A stretch of DNA of 64,000 nucleotides, from the NCBI GenBank assembly GCA_037833965.1, contig AP031357.1, positions 9,568,001 through 9,632,000 of the forward strand, given 5' to 3'. Within the stretch, counting starts at the first letter, position 1. Each line of letters begins with the position of its first letter. This document shows, piece by piece, positions 35,926 through 46,010 of the stretch. Source of the stretch: Marchantia polymorpha subsp. ruderalis (lineage: Eukaryota > Streptophyta > Marchantiopsida > Marchantiales > Marchantiaceae). A program made the position numbers and the translations under genes. The notes beneath the pieces were generated by a model. That model saw only the letters and a program-made list of their open reading frames with translations, did no database searches and was not told the origin of the DNA.

Positions 35926-37480
35926 CTTAAAAAAACTATTGACTTCAAATACGTGAAGATATCACAATTTTTATTTGCAATTGTGTAGCATGTCAATAAA
36001 ACAAGGAAAATAATAAAAAAAATCATCTAGTTTTTATTAATATTTATTATCCCTTAAAAAAATGAAAAAATGTCTTCATATAATTTTTATATAAATGATC
36101 AAAAACCTTATGAAAAAAATATTCAATTGTAAATATTGTGAACAAAGTATGTAAGATGATTCATTGATTAGCAATCATCAAAACAATAATGCTCTCAAAT
36201 TTTGCTTGATTAAAAATTATTTTTTGCCAGTCAAGACTTAATAATAAGATTTATCATTAAAAAAATTTGTTTCATTAGTTTTTTTTAAAATCCTTATCTA
36301 GTTTATTCAAAACAAAACTAATGTCATTGAATTAATGTCAACAGCCTATTGTTTTTTAATTGATAATCGAAATTTTTTTTTTATATAACTCTATCAATTT
36401 TAATGCAACTTAAAAAAAAAGTTTCTTATCAATAAAGTAACGGTCAACAATCATATCAAAGTTCTACATCAAGCTACTTGATGGTTTGAATCAACAAAAA
36501 CAACACAATGATCTTCATTGTATCTTGTAGGATTAAACTTTTAAAAATCAATGTCTAATCATAGATTCATGGTGTATGGTTCTTTTTGTTATATTGAACC
36601 ATGTTGAAAAAGTGTCAAATAAAGTGAAACTTTAGTCATATATTAAAATGGATTAAATCTTGATCAAATAAACTCTATATTGAAGCTTTTAAGCTTATTC
36701 AAAGACATGACTTATCTATCAATTAAACATTATTTACTGAAATTAGTAAGGATTTAATGTCATAATAAGCCAAGTAGCAAAAAATTGCAAGAGAATTAAA
36801 AGTCAAGATTACTTGTGAACAATATTACTTCTGATTGACCAATGTTCAAGTGCATGTGGTTCGATTATGAGATGAATGAAATAAGATTGAAAGAAATGTA
36901 TAAAATTTTAAAGTTATAACCGTTGAGACTGACTACAAACTTACCTGGCCTATTGATTCAACATTGGACTTTTTACGACCTTTCAATTAGCACTTAGTTA
37001 TGGTTACCAATACTGTAATCTACTCGTATATACTACGCTCCGAAGATAACTCATGTCAGATTACTCGGATTAACCGTGTCATAACAACAACCCGAAACAA
37101 GCCGAGGCCTTATGCGCAAAATGAGGGAACTGCCGATGACAATCAGGCCTAGTTACCGTTACCCGGGGAGCACTGAAAGAACTGGGTGGCTGGCATTCTA
37201 TTTTTTTTCCATGTCAATTTTGTTGAAGTACATTCCGCTAGTCAAGTATCTGACTTGCTCAAACGTATGTTGATTAGTGCAGATGATTCTGTACCTCTCA
37301 TTAATGTAGAGAAAGTGTAAACTGTACACCTGCTCGGTTTAATCTGGTGAGGCTTGACAGCTTACTCGCCTACCTTTTCTTGTTATAATCTTGGCCCCTG
37401 TTACCGATAAGAGTATATACTAGAACGAAAATCAGTATAATACAATCAGTGAAATTATCACTAAATTGACCTTTGGTGGG
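35926..37480. other. AT-rich, no gene seen
   Basis: Poly-A/T-rich sequence without a supported ORF or recognisable element. Confidence 0.45.
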
Positions 37481-39540
37481 CGTTACTGAGGTGAGTACTC
37501 ACTCTTTCTGCTGTCTTTCAAGTCTTAGCATCAAGTCATCAGAGGAGGGCTCCACGGTCTGAGGATCCAGACACAGGACACTCGACTGCAAGTCATCTAC
37601 GTGGTAGGAATGAAGAATAACTACAACCGTATACATGTACTCCTGCAGTAAAGGCAAGGCACATAGTCTGTCTGCGAATCTCTGGCAAAGGATCGGTATG
37701 AGTACAATGGATGCCTGTCGTGCGCATCTGCGCAATCCACAGCTGAACAGTCGAGGAGTCAATGCGTGCAGCTGCCAGAGGAAAGTACAAAACGGTGTGG
37801 CCAGTCCACATCCGACTGAGCAGGGCAGGGCAGGGCAGCTTGCGGTACGGCCTGGCAAGTTACTGAGCAACAGAATCATTCCTTTTGGAAAAAAGTCGGC
37901 CCAGGGCCCGCCACGAATCCAGCGCTGACAGTGGTGCATCAAATCCGTGCTCCTCGGCAGCTTTATCAGGCCGATGTAGATGTAGATGTAGCTGAGCGGC
38001 CTTGTCGGTATCGTCTACTGTGCTGGTGCTCGATCACGCAGAGCCAGGCATTTGGTGAGGCGACAGGGGACAGCAGAACCTCTAATCCAGCAGACCTCGT
38101 GATTGCTCCATTTCGCCTCCATAAGGATCTCGTTAGAGATGACCGAATCACTGCGCGAAGCTTGACACTCGCAGCCCAATGAGACTCTTTCTCGAGCTCG
38201 GGCCATTCGGAGTTGTGCAACCGAAGCGATAAGTCATAGCTGCGTTGTTTGCTATTGGGAGATCAGGTCCTCGGCTACTGGTAGGCGACGAATGCATGGC
38301 TGGGCTGGCTGAAGCACAGCTGGTCCAGTCGATGTCGTCTATCGACAAAATCGTTTCGACGGTAGGTGCCGCGGAAGGCAATCGTAGAACGGGAGCAAAC
38401 CGGCACGCCCATGCACGATCGTCCCTGTGCTCCTACAGTGCTGTCACACTCCACCACGAGAAAACGTCTGCGTTGGTGCTGCCGAGCTCGTGATCTCGAC
38501 TCCATAATACTTTCCTGCTCAAGATGTGACGGTCCTGCGTCGGCTGATTTGAAGGCGACAATAAAAGACAAACCTTTGGTTTCCGCTTCCGTTGCCCTGC
38601 AAATGCTTGAAGGGCAATCTGAGAATAGTATAAACATGTGAGTTCGATCGACTCAAGGGCAATTTCGACAGCTGGATAGAACAACGTGACTGGACAAAGT
38701 CTGTAACAACTGGGCCGTATGGGGCTGAGAGTAGATGGAGCATGTCCCGCCATGCTAGTAACGGAATGTCAGTAATTTACCTCAATTTTGGACCAGCATT
38801 CAGCAGAAGAAACCTGCAATGCTCTCTGAGCACGTAAATAAAGTATTCACAGAAAGTAAATACGATATTAATGTCTGATAAATACACTTCTAAGCCAGTG
38901 CAATACACTGCATCAGCACGAGAAAAGTTTTGTGGCTTACAGTGGGAGAATTCGGAATAGTGAAGAGTTGTCAAATCAAAAGAGGATAACTCTCATTCGA
39001 AAGTCACAGTTTGTTATTAGTACTATCCCCCCACTCAAAGTACTCGTTGCTACATAAGGACAAGAAAGTAGTGGTATCATCAGTAACTGATAATCGACAT
39101 CTAATCTGTCACTGCTGCCTGTCGAAGGTTTGGATTGTACGATTAGTACGTCGATGTAGTGTTCTTATCATTGATTCGCTTGTTCTATATTTAGCGTAAG
39201 ATCAGACTTCTATCCAGACAGTTGACTTCGTAAATGAGGTCAATTTCAATAGTATTACGCAAATCATCGTGACATTTCAGCTGCTCTTGTACATGAGAAT
39301 ACAGAATTCTTGTGGATTATTCAGGCTACTGACGAGCTTCTTGAACAAAGGGACAAGTTAATTCAGTGTATTATACCATTCTCCTCATTGGCATCTTCAC
39401 AGATCGAGGGTTAAGAAGTGGTAGAAAGTTATTTGAAACATCTATGAATTGAGGTATGAATAAATCTGGCAGCTGAACCAATTTCGGCATCGAATTCTCG
39501 TAAAACTTTCCACTCTGCCTGCTGTTCTGGCGTGGTGGCC
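37481..39540. other. Intergenic with unassigned GC-richer block
   Basis: 37.5-38.8 kb is GC-richer and open in several frames at once, for example 37,499-37,942 minus (147 codons, starting MMHHCQRWIRGG) and 38,275-38,637 minus. None has a recognisable domain. Multi-frame openness is expected of GC-rich noncoding DNA, so no gene is called. Confidence 0.35.
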
Positions 39541-39545
39541 CCAAC

Positions 39546-39660
39546 GATATCCTCGTCCTCGAGTGTCATTGGTGCATTTGATCTCAGGTTACGAACAGGA
39601 GCTATTGCAGCATTTCATCAACGTCGAATCAAGACACGGCTTCCCCATATTATATATTCA
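39546..39660 (+). promoter_or_regulatory. LHCB D promoter elements
   Basis: GATATC (39,546-39,551), ATTGGTGC (39,568-39,575, followed by ATTTGATCTC) and TTATATATTC (39,651-39,660), about 100 bp before the ATG. The order GATATC, ATTGG, TATA equals that of LHCB A. Confidence 0.55.
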
Positions 39661-39754
39661 GCTCCATTGCAAGTCACTGTCACCTCAGTACTCAAGTTCT
39701 ACACCGTAGCGCAGCCCCACTCCTCAACAACACAGGCATCTCCAGCCATCAACC

Positions 39755-40925
39755 ATGGCAGCCGTCACTGCTTGTGCATCCACCAGCTTGGCTGGACAGG
39801 CTCTTGGAGCCTCCAGCAATGCACTCGCCAGCAGGGTGAATGTTGGAGAGTCCCGCGTTGTTATGGCCAAGGGATCTGCTTCTAACAGTATCTGGTGAGT
39901 TGGTTTTCAGTATTTGTAGGTTTAAGGTCGTGTCCGTGTTTGCTCCGTCTAAGAAAAAGTCACAGAAGAGAAGGAATCCTCCGATCAGTCATCCGTCGCC
40001 TTAATTCGAGAAAAAATGTCTGAGCGGGCCTTAATCTGTTCTCACTTATAAAAAAATTCAGGACTACTGAATTATAGTAAGTAACTACATGATGTCTTAG
40101 GAACACCGCTGTATGAAATGTTGCAGTCGCTACTTCCAACATGTCGAAACGATGAGTTCGGTGGTGGGCTAGTGGGATTGTGGTTGCTGCCAGTGGGCAT
40201 TATGAGCTGAGAAGTGAGCTTGAGGGGATTTGGTTGTGGAGCTCTGTAACTGACGAGGCTTCGTAATGCACAGGTACGGTGAGGACCGACCCAAGTACTT
40301 GGGCCCATTCTCCGGCGCTACCCCATCTTACTTGACCGGTGAGTTCCCCGGTGACTACGGCTGGGACACCGCTGGACTCTCTGCCGACCCCGAGACCTTC
40401 GCCAAGAACCGTGAATTGGAAGTGATCCACGCCCGATGGGCCATGTTGGGAGCTTTGGGATGTGTCACCCCCGAGCTGCTGGCCAAGAACGGCGTCAAGT
40501 TCGGCGAGGCAGTGTGGTTCAAGGCCGGATCGCAGATTTTCTCAGAGGGAGGTCTGGACTACCTCGGCAACTCTGGCCTCGTCCACGCGCAGAGCATTCT
40601 GGCAATCTGGGCCTGCCAGGTCGTGCTCATGGGAGCCATCGAGGGATACAGAGTAGCAGGAGGACCCTTGGGAGAAGTGAGCGACCCGATCTACCCCGGA
40701 GGCCAATTCGACCCCCTGAACTTGGCTGAGGACCCAGACACCTTCGCTGAGCTGAAGGTGAAGGAGCTGAAGAACGGAAGGCTGGCCATGTTCTCCATGT
40801 TCGGATTCTTCGTCCAGGCCATCGTTACCGGAAAGGGACCCATCGAGAACTTGTCCGACCACTTGGCTGACCCGACTGTGAACAACGCCTGGGCCTACGC
40901 CACCAACTTCACCCCCGGAAACTAG
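39755..40925 (+). CDS. LHCB: LHCB D: LHCII protein, no-Thr type, only + strand copy
   Basis: Exon 1 is 39755-39894, the intron is 379 nt (the longest of the nine) and exon 2 is 40274-40925, giving 263 residues. The transit peptide starts [18 protein letters not shown]. The presequence end differs from all paralogues: GESRVVM then [10 protein letters not shown], so the predicted mature start lacks both the basic Arg1 and Thr3. Exon 2 encodes a protein identical to those of B and C. The gene is divergent from C (12 kb away, with transposon DNA between) and convergent with E. All helices and the WYGEDR motif are intact. Confidence 0.97.
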
Positions 40926-42338
40926 AGACATGTGAAGATAGAAAAGCTCCACGGTCATCTCTGGTGGGCATGATATTGTAATTCAATGTACATTACTACA
41001 TCATTAAAGCAACCTTATTCAATTGGGTCATCAACAACTTTGTAGTCCTTCACTTCCTCGTCTCTTTTACTCAATCGTGCGTGACTGTTATCGTTTGGTG
41101 TATTATTTACGCAAAATTCCAATTTATGAACACAGTGAACTCTTAGAACGGTAGATGATGTACGTGGCCGATAATGTGCAATAATCAGAACGAAAGACTC
41201 TCACTTTGTATACCGAGAAAGTATCCAATTTAAAATTAATAAGAAACTAAATAAGATAACAAATAGAGGAAAAACAACGTCTATGAAACGGAAAAGAAAA
41301 ATCCTCAATCCTCAACCCTCAACCCTCAATAAACGTAAAGCAGGTGTTAATAACCCAGTTTTTATTTGAGAAAAATCAATATAGAAGAAAAGTGAAAGAA
41401 AATTTACAATCGATAATTTTGATATTATTCTTGTCACTTTTAATGTTTAAAGAAAATCAATTATCCACAACCGTAAATCATCTTCAGGTGCAGGAAACAT
41501 CCAATCAGTGAAACTATGTAGACTGCATGGATTTTCAGTAAAGTAAAAAATGAGATAGCCTGTTCAGAAGAAAACTGTACAATAGCGTCTGTATTCACAC
41601 CGTTCCTTGGAATATTTTGTCAGTTTTGGGTGTCGGATTAAAAAGTCTGATCGATTCTGATTGTTAAATAAAATAATAAAATTTCATAAATGTTGAATAG
41701 TAATAACAGAAGAAGTTTTACATATGTGAGGTTATGTCAATAATGCACGATTTTTCCAGTGAGGGACACTACTCACATATTAAGTATTTTCTCTTCAAAT
41801 ATTCTATTTCATTTTTTGTGATTATTTCTTTTTTATTACATTTTTTCCCTCCTTTATAATGGTTAATTGTTTTTATATCTTTTCTTTAACTTTTCTCCAT
41901 TAATGTTTATTTTATAGACGTTTCTTTTCCGAAGCTAGTGTGAATGTTACATTCATAATTAATTTTTATTTTTCCCACAATTCTTACGTTAGTATTTCCA
42001 GTACTGTGAATAGTTCCGATTGATTTCGTGCATTTTTGCACAGATTATCACAATAACCAGAGGCACCTTAGTTTCCACAGAAAACTTCATTGCAAGAGAA
42101 CAGAGTACACTCTGCTTCAGACATCCACGTTGACAATTTATATCAGAAATGTAAAACCTGTATGTAGCTGCTGAACTCGGGTTCAATAAAAAAGCCGATG
42201 AAACATGATTGTGTCCAGAATTACACTTCTCAGGTCAATGGATACTGACTACTCTACTTCTAATCCTAAAGTACTCGTATATTACAGCTCGCTCAAGTCA
42301 AAATTGAACGGCGGCCTGGAAGGAAACGCTTCGACGGC
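40926..42338. other. Convergent intergenic between LHCB D and E
   Basis: It holds the 3' flanks of both genes. It is AT-rich in 41.2-41.9 kb, with a short run of CCTCAAC/T units at about 41,303-41,330. No gene seen. Confidence 0.45.
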
Positions 42339-43335
42339 TTAGTTTCCGGGGGTGAAGTTGGTGGCGTAGGCCCAGGCGTTGTTGGCAACGGGGTCAGCCA
42401 AGTGGTCGGACAAGTTCTCGATGGGTCCCTTTCCGGTGACGATGGCCTGGACGAAGAATCCGAACATGGAGAACATCGCCAACCTTCCGTTCTTCAGCTC
42501 CTTCACCTTCAGCTCGGCGAAGGTGTCTGGGTCCTCGGCCAAGTTCAGGGGGTCGAATTGACCTCCGGGGTAGATCGGGTCGCTCACCTCTCCCAGGGGT
42601 CCTCCTGCCACTCTGTATCCCTCGATGGCTCCCATGAGCACGACCTGGCAGGCCCAGATGGCCAAAATGCTCTGGGCGTGAATGAGGCTCGAGTTGCCGA
42701 GGTAGTCCAAACCTCCCTCAGCGAAGATCTGAGATCCGGCCTTGAACCACACTGCCTCTCCGAAGGAGACACCGTTCTTGCTCAAAAGCTCGGGGAAGAC
42801 GCATCCCAAAGCTCCCAACATGGCCCATCGCGCGTGGATCACTTCCAATTCACGGTTCTTGGCGAAGGTCTCGGGGTCAGCAGAGAGTCCAGCGGTGTCC
42901 CAGCCGTAGTCACCGGGGAATTCACCGGTCAAGTAGCTTGGCGTGGCACCGGAGAATGGGCCCAAGTACTTGGGTCGGTCCTCGCCATACCTGCGAGACG
43001 TAAAATGAGCACGATCAGATCTACGAATCAGAGAATGCTTTCTGAACAAGAATGGTGTAAATTGGCAAATCTACATCAGATTAGAGCTATGCAATGCATG
43101 CTTATCAAGTGACTATGTCGACATTTACAACTGCATTTGATTGTGATCATACTGGACTGTTGAAATTGAGCTTCAGGCGGTGTCCTCACCAGATGCTGGT
43201 GGGGGTGCTCTTGACAGTCTTGCGCATAACAACTCGAGCTTCACCAACGTTGACCTTGGCAGCAAGAGCATTGCTGGAGGCTCCGATAGCCTGACCAGCG
43301 AGGACGGTCGAAGCACAGGCGGTGGCGGAGGCCAT
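42339..43335 (-). CDS. LHCB: LHCB E: LHCII protein, Thr3 type
   Basis: Exon 1 is 43335-43190, the intron is 199 nt and exon 2 is 42990-42339, giving 265 residues, two more than A-D. The transit peptide starts [18 protein letters not shown]. The predicted mature start is Arg38 in [12 protein letters not shown], with Thr40 at mature position 3, the site that STN7-type kinases phosphorylate in seed-plant LHCB1/2. The trimer motif WYGEDR is at 49-54, helix B ligands Glu98 and His101, helix C about 153-175, helix A about 208-228, with a C-terminal amphipathic segment at 248-261. Exon 2 has [40 protein letters not shown] and GN. GTATATAGC lies about 84 bp before the ATG. Confidence 0.97.
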
Positions 43336-43416
43336 GGTGTCTGACTGATGAGAGTAGGGAGAATCTGAGTGTACAGTACGAAAGTGCTGCTGTGATTCTC
43401 GAGAGAAGCGAAGTGA

Positions 43417-43425
43417 GCTATATAC
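43417..43425 (-). promoter_or_regulatory. LHCB E TATA box
   Basis: GTATATAGC on minus, about 84 bp upstream of the start codon. No GATATC-ATTGG pair like those of A, B and D was found above it. The stop codon of the cysteine-rich ORF lies only about 28 bp upstream. Confidence 0.55.
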
Positions 43426-43452
43426 GAGCACTGAGAGGATGCAGCCTGGATT

Positions 43453-43983
43453 TCACCCGGTGAATCTTCGACGGGTCGTTTGGCCCTGAACGTAAACCCT
43501 AGCTGTGGTGGCCCATGAAGCAGGGGCAATTCGCCAGAATCCACTGGAGCCACAAGAGGTTTTGTCGTGTGCGTCCAGCTGGTGCAGTCGTCGTTCTTCG
43601 CAAGTCACTAAAATCCTGATAGTCTCTGTTATCTCTTCAGGATCGTGTACATTTGTCAGATCGATCTCACCTTGTCCAGATGCTGCGCACGCATGAGCCC
43701 AAGCGCATTCGAATTTGTCGCACACCTGATCGTAAGACTTGCCAGGTAACTTGAACATGCAGCTCCGAGGATTTACTCGACTGCCACGGATTGGCCGCGC
43801 ATATTTTCCGTGCCTGCCTCCGCTTTTAGCAAAGAAACACTCCGCGAGACAATTCGTGCACAGTTCACCCAAAAATACCTTTCTGATCGAACTGCACTTG
43901 TCTCCGAGGTCCCGGTGAGGACGATTGAAGGCGTTCGTAGCTAATATCCAGTTAGCTTTGTCGTTGATATCGAATTTTCTACC
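43453..43983 (-). CDS. Cysteine-rich ORF upstream of LHCB E, unknown
   Basis: A minus-strand frame is open from 43,983 to a TGA at 43,455-43,453 (177 codons). It starts after a possible acceptor (TAAG) and has no ATG near its 5' end, so it would be an internal or last exon. The peptide looks protein-like: KFDINDKANWILATNAF, HRDLGDKCSSIRKVFLGELC, CTNCLAECFFAKSGGRHGKY, RPIRGSRVNPRSCMFKLPG and QVCDKFECAWAHAC. The last 60 codons are less convincing, and the true exon may end at a GTGACT donor near 43,610. The Cys-X2-Cys and spaced cysteines suggest zinc binding, but I do not recognise the family. It may be a fragment left by a rearrangement. Confidence 0.35.
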   Translation of the reverse strand, partial: GRKFDINDKANWILATNAFNRPHRDLGDKCSSIRKVFLGELCTNCLAECFFAKSGGRHGKYARPIRGSRVNPRSCMFKLPGKSYDQVCDKFECAWAHACAASGQGEIDLTNVHDPEEITETIRILVTCEERRLHQLDAHDKTSCGSSGFWRIAPASWATTARVYVQGQTTRRRFTG

Positions 43984-44736
43984 TTACAGACGATTAGATT
44001 TCTAATTTTGCTCAGTGATAAATTTCAATATACATTTGTGTGAAGTTGGGTGTAAACATTAGAAGAGTGTAAACATTAGAAGAGTTGACTTTTCTTGTTA
44101 TACAATTTGTTTTATTATTGTGTACATATATCCTTTCAATTTAGCTTTTATTTATGAGTTTTAAAGATATATAAATAATAGTTTTAAATTTTTTCTTTGT
44201 ATAATTTATTTTGTTTAAGCTTTTTTTGACTTTGTGAAGTAGCGTTTCTTTTCTTGACAGGTTTTTTTTCCAAAGTTTAGGGTGTTCTAATAACGTGTTA
44301 GTGCGCTTCTTTTTATGTTTTTTCCTTCCATTTATTAGTGCATTTTCTCTGCTTGCCTTTTTCTATGCTCTTCTTTTCCTCCGGTTATTTTACTCTCCTG
44401 AACTTCATGTTTGACTGATCCTGAACGAACAAGTTGCGTCTCTCAGAGGTTCAAAACATGATAGGATTCACAAGCACAATTTCCACGTAATCTCCTCCTT
44501 CGTAGTAATGCACAGGTGACATGAAGTCGTACGGCAAGTTTCGCTTTCATAAATTTTATAAATTTGATCAAGCGATCAAAGGCTCTCCGCCTCGGGAACA
44601 GATACACAAAATGGTTCGCCTCCACACAGCGGGCAAAATATACACTAATAGATTAATTTTAATCAAAGAATGGCCATAGTGGATGCGACTCGATATTGTA
44701 CAGGAGTACCCAATCAAATCTGTGATCAAGACATCT
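43984..44736. other. Intergenic, no gene seen
   Basis: AT-rich, with a 19-bp direct duplication (GTAAACATTAGAAGAGT units) at about 44,050-44,085. It includes the 3' flank of LHCB F. Confidence 0.45.
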
Positions 44737-45713
44737 CTAGTTTCCGGGGGTGAAGTTGGTGGCGTAAGCCCAGGCGTTGTTGGCAACGGGGTCAGCCAAG
44801 TGGTCGGACAAGTTCTCGATGGGTCCCTTTCCGGTGACGATGGCCTGGACGAAGAATCCGAACATGGAGAACATCGCCAACCTTCCGTTCTTCAGCTCCT
44901 TCACCTTCAGCTCGGCGAAGGTGTCTGGGTCCTCAGCCAAGTTCAGGGGGTCGAATGAGCCTCCGGGGTAGATTGGGTCGACAACATCACCCAAGGGTCC
45001 TCCTGCCACTCTGTATCCCTCGATGGCTCCCATGAGCACGACCTGGCAGGCCCAGATGGCCAGAATGCTCTGAGCGTGGATGAGGCTCGAGTTGCCGAGG
45101 TAGTCCAAACCTCCCTCAGCGAAGATTTGAGATCCGGCCTTGAACCACACTGCCTCTCCGAAGGAGACACCGTTCTTGCTCAAAAGCTCGGGGAAGACGC
45201 ATCCCAAAGCTCCCAACATGGCCCATCGGGCGTGGATCACCTCCAATTCACGGTTCTTGGCGAAGGTCTCTGGGTCAGCAGAGAGTCCAGCGGTGTCCCA
45301 GCCGTAGTCACCGGGGAATTCACCGGTCAAGTAGCTTGGGGTGGCGCCGGAGAATGGGCCCAAGTACTTGGGTCGGTCCTCACCGTACCTGTAATCGTTC
45401 AGAAAAAATGAATCATATGCATACTGTAGGAAATAGAAGACTAAAGCACAACGGACCCCGAAAAAGAACGACATTTCGTCGAAGACAGCAAACTCGGTCT
45501 GAGCTCCTTCCGACCTCGAGCGAGCAGTTCAGACAGTCACAAAACAGTACGTGCAGAGCGAACATACCAGATGCTGGTGGGAGTGCTCTTCACGGTCTTG
45601 CGCATCACCACGCGAGCCTCACCAACGTTGACCTTGGCAGCGAGGGCATTGCTGGAGGCTCCGAGAGCCTGACCAGCGAAGGTGGAGGAGGCACAGGCGG
45701 TAGCGGCGGCCAT
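44737..45713 (-). CDS. LHCB: LHCB F: LHCII protein, Thr3 type
   Basis: Exon 1 is 45713-45568, the intron is 179 nt and exon 2 is 45388-44737, giving 265 residues. The transit peptide starts [18 protein letters not shown] and the predicted mature start is [12 protein letters not shown] with the kinase-target threonine. Exon 2 carries [18 protein letters not shown] and NSSLI as in E, but [12 protein letters not shown] as in A and I, a block switch within one exon. GTATATAG lies about 88 bp upstream of the ATG. Sequence further upstream (to about 46,010) is clearly related to the upstream region of LHCB G. Confidence 0.97.
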
Positions 45714-45798
45714 CGTGTCCTGGTGAGGTGAGAGAGAAGCTTTCTGGTGAACTGAGGGTTTAGTGAGTGCTTCTGAGGATCTTGGGAGGAACAGACGA

Positions 45799-46010
45799 CT
45801 ATATACCCCAATTCAGCGGCCTAGTTCATCCTACGGGTGATGTGAGGAATTGGAGGAGGACCCCCGACCACAAACATTGTACCGCGATCCTGGGGAACCA
45901 CAAATGGTCGTCTCCGAAGATCCACTTGTAAATCCGGATTCGGATTGCCCTCTGCGAGCGCTAGAGATGTGGTCGTTGAATGGCTTCGTCATTATATTCC
46001 AACTTGTTTG
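45799..46010 (-). promoter_or_regulatory. LHCB F promoter region, homologous to that of G
   Basis: TATA as GTATATAG (45,806-45,799). The stretch 45,880-46,010 (plus: GTACCGCGATC, AGATCCAC, GGATTCGGATT, ATGTGGTCGTTGA, CTTGTTTGTCGC) aligns with 55,710-55,845 upstream of LHCB G. Conservation over this length suggests shared regulatory sequence or a shared duplication. Confidence 0.6.

Noticed and set aside
37499..38641. Several overlapping ORFs of 80-147 codons in a GC-richer block
   Set aside because: Open in many frames at once, as expected of GC-rich noncoding sequence. No domain, signal peptide or splice pattern was convincing.
41303..41330. Telomere-like repeat (CCTCAAC/T units)
   Set aside because: The plant telomere unit is CCCTAAA. 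This is a short run of a different heptamer.
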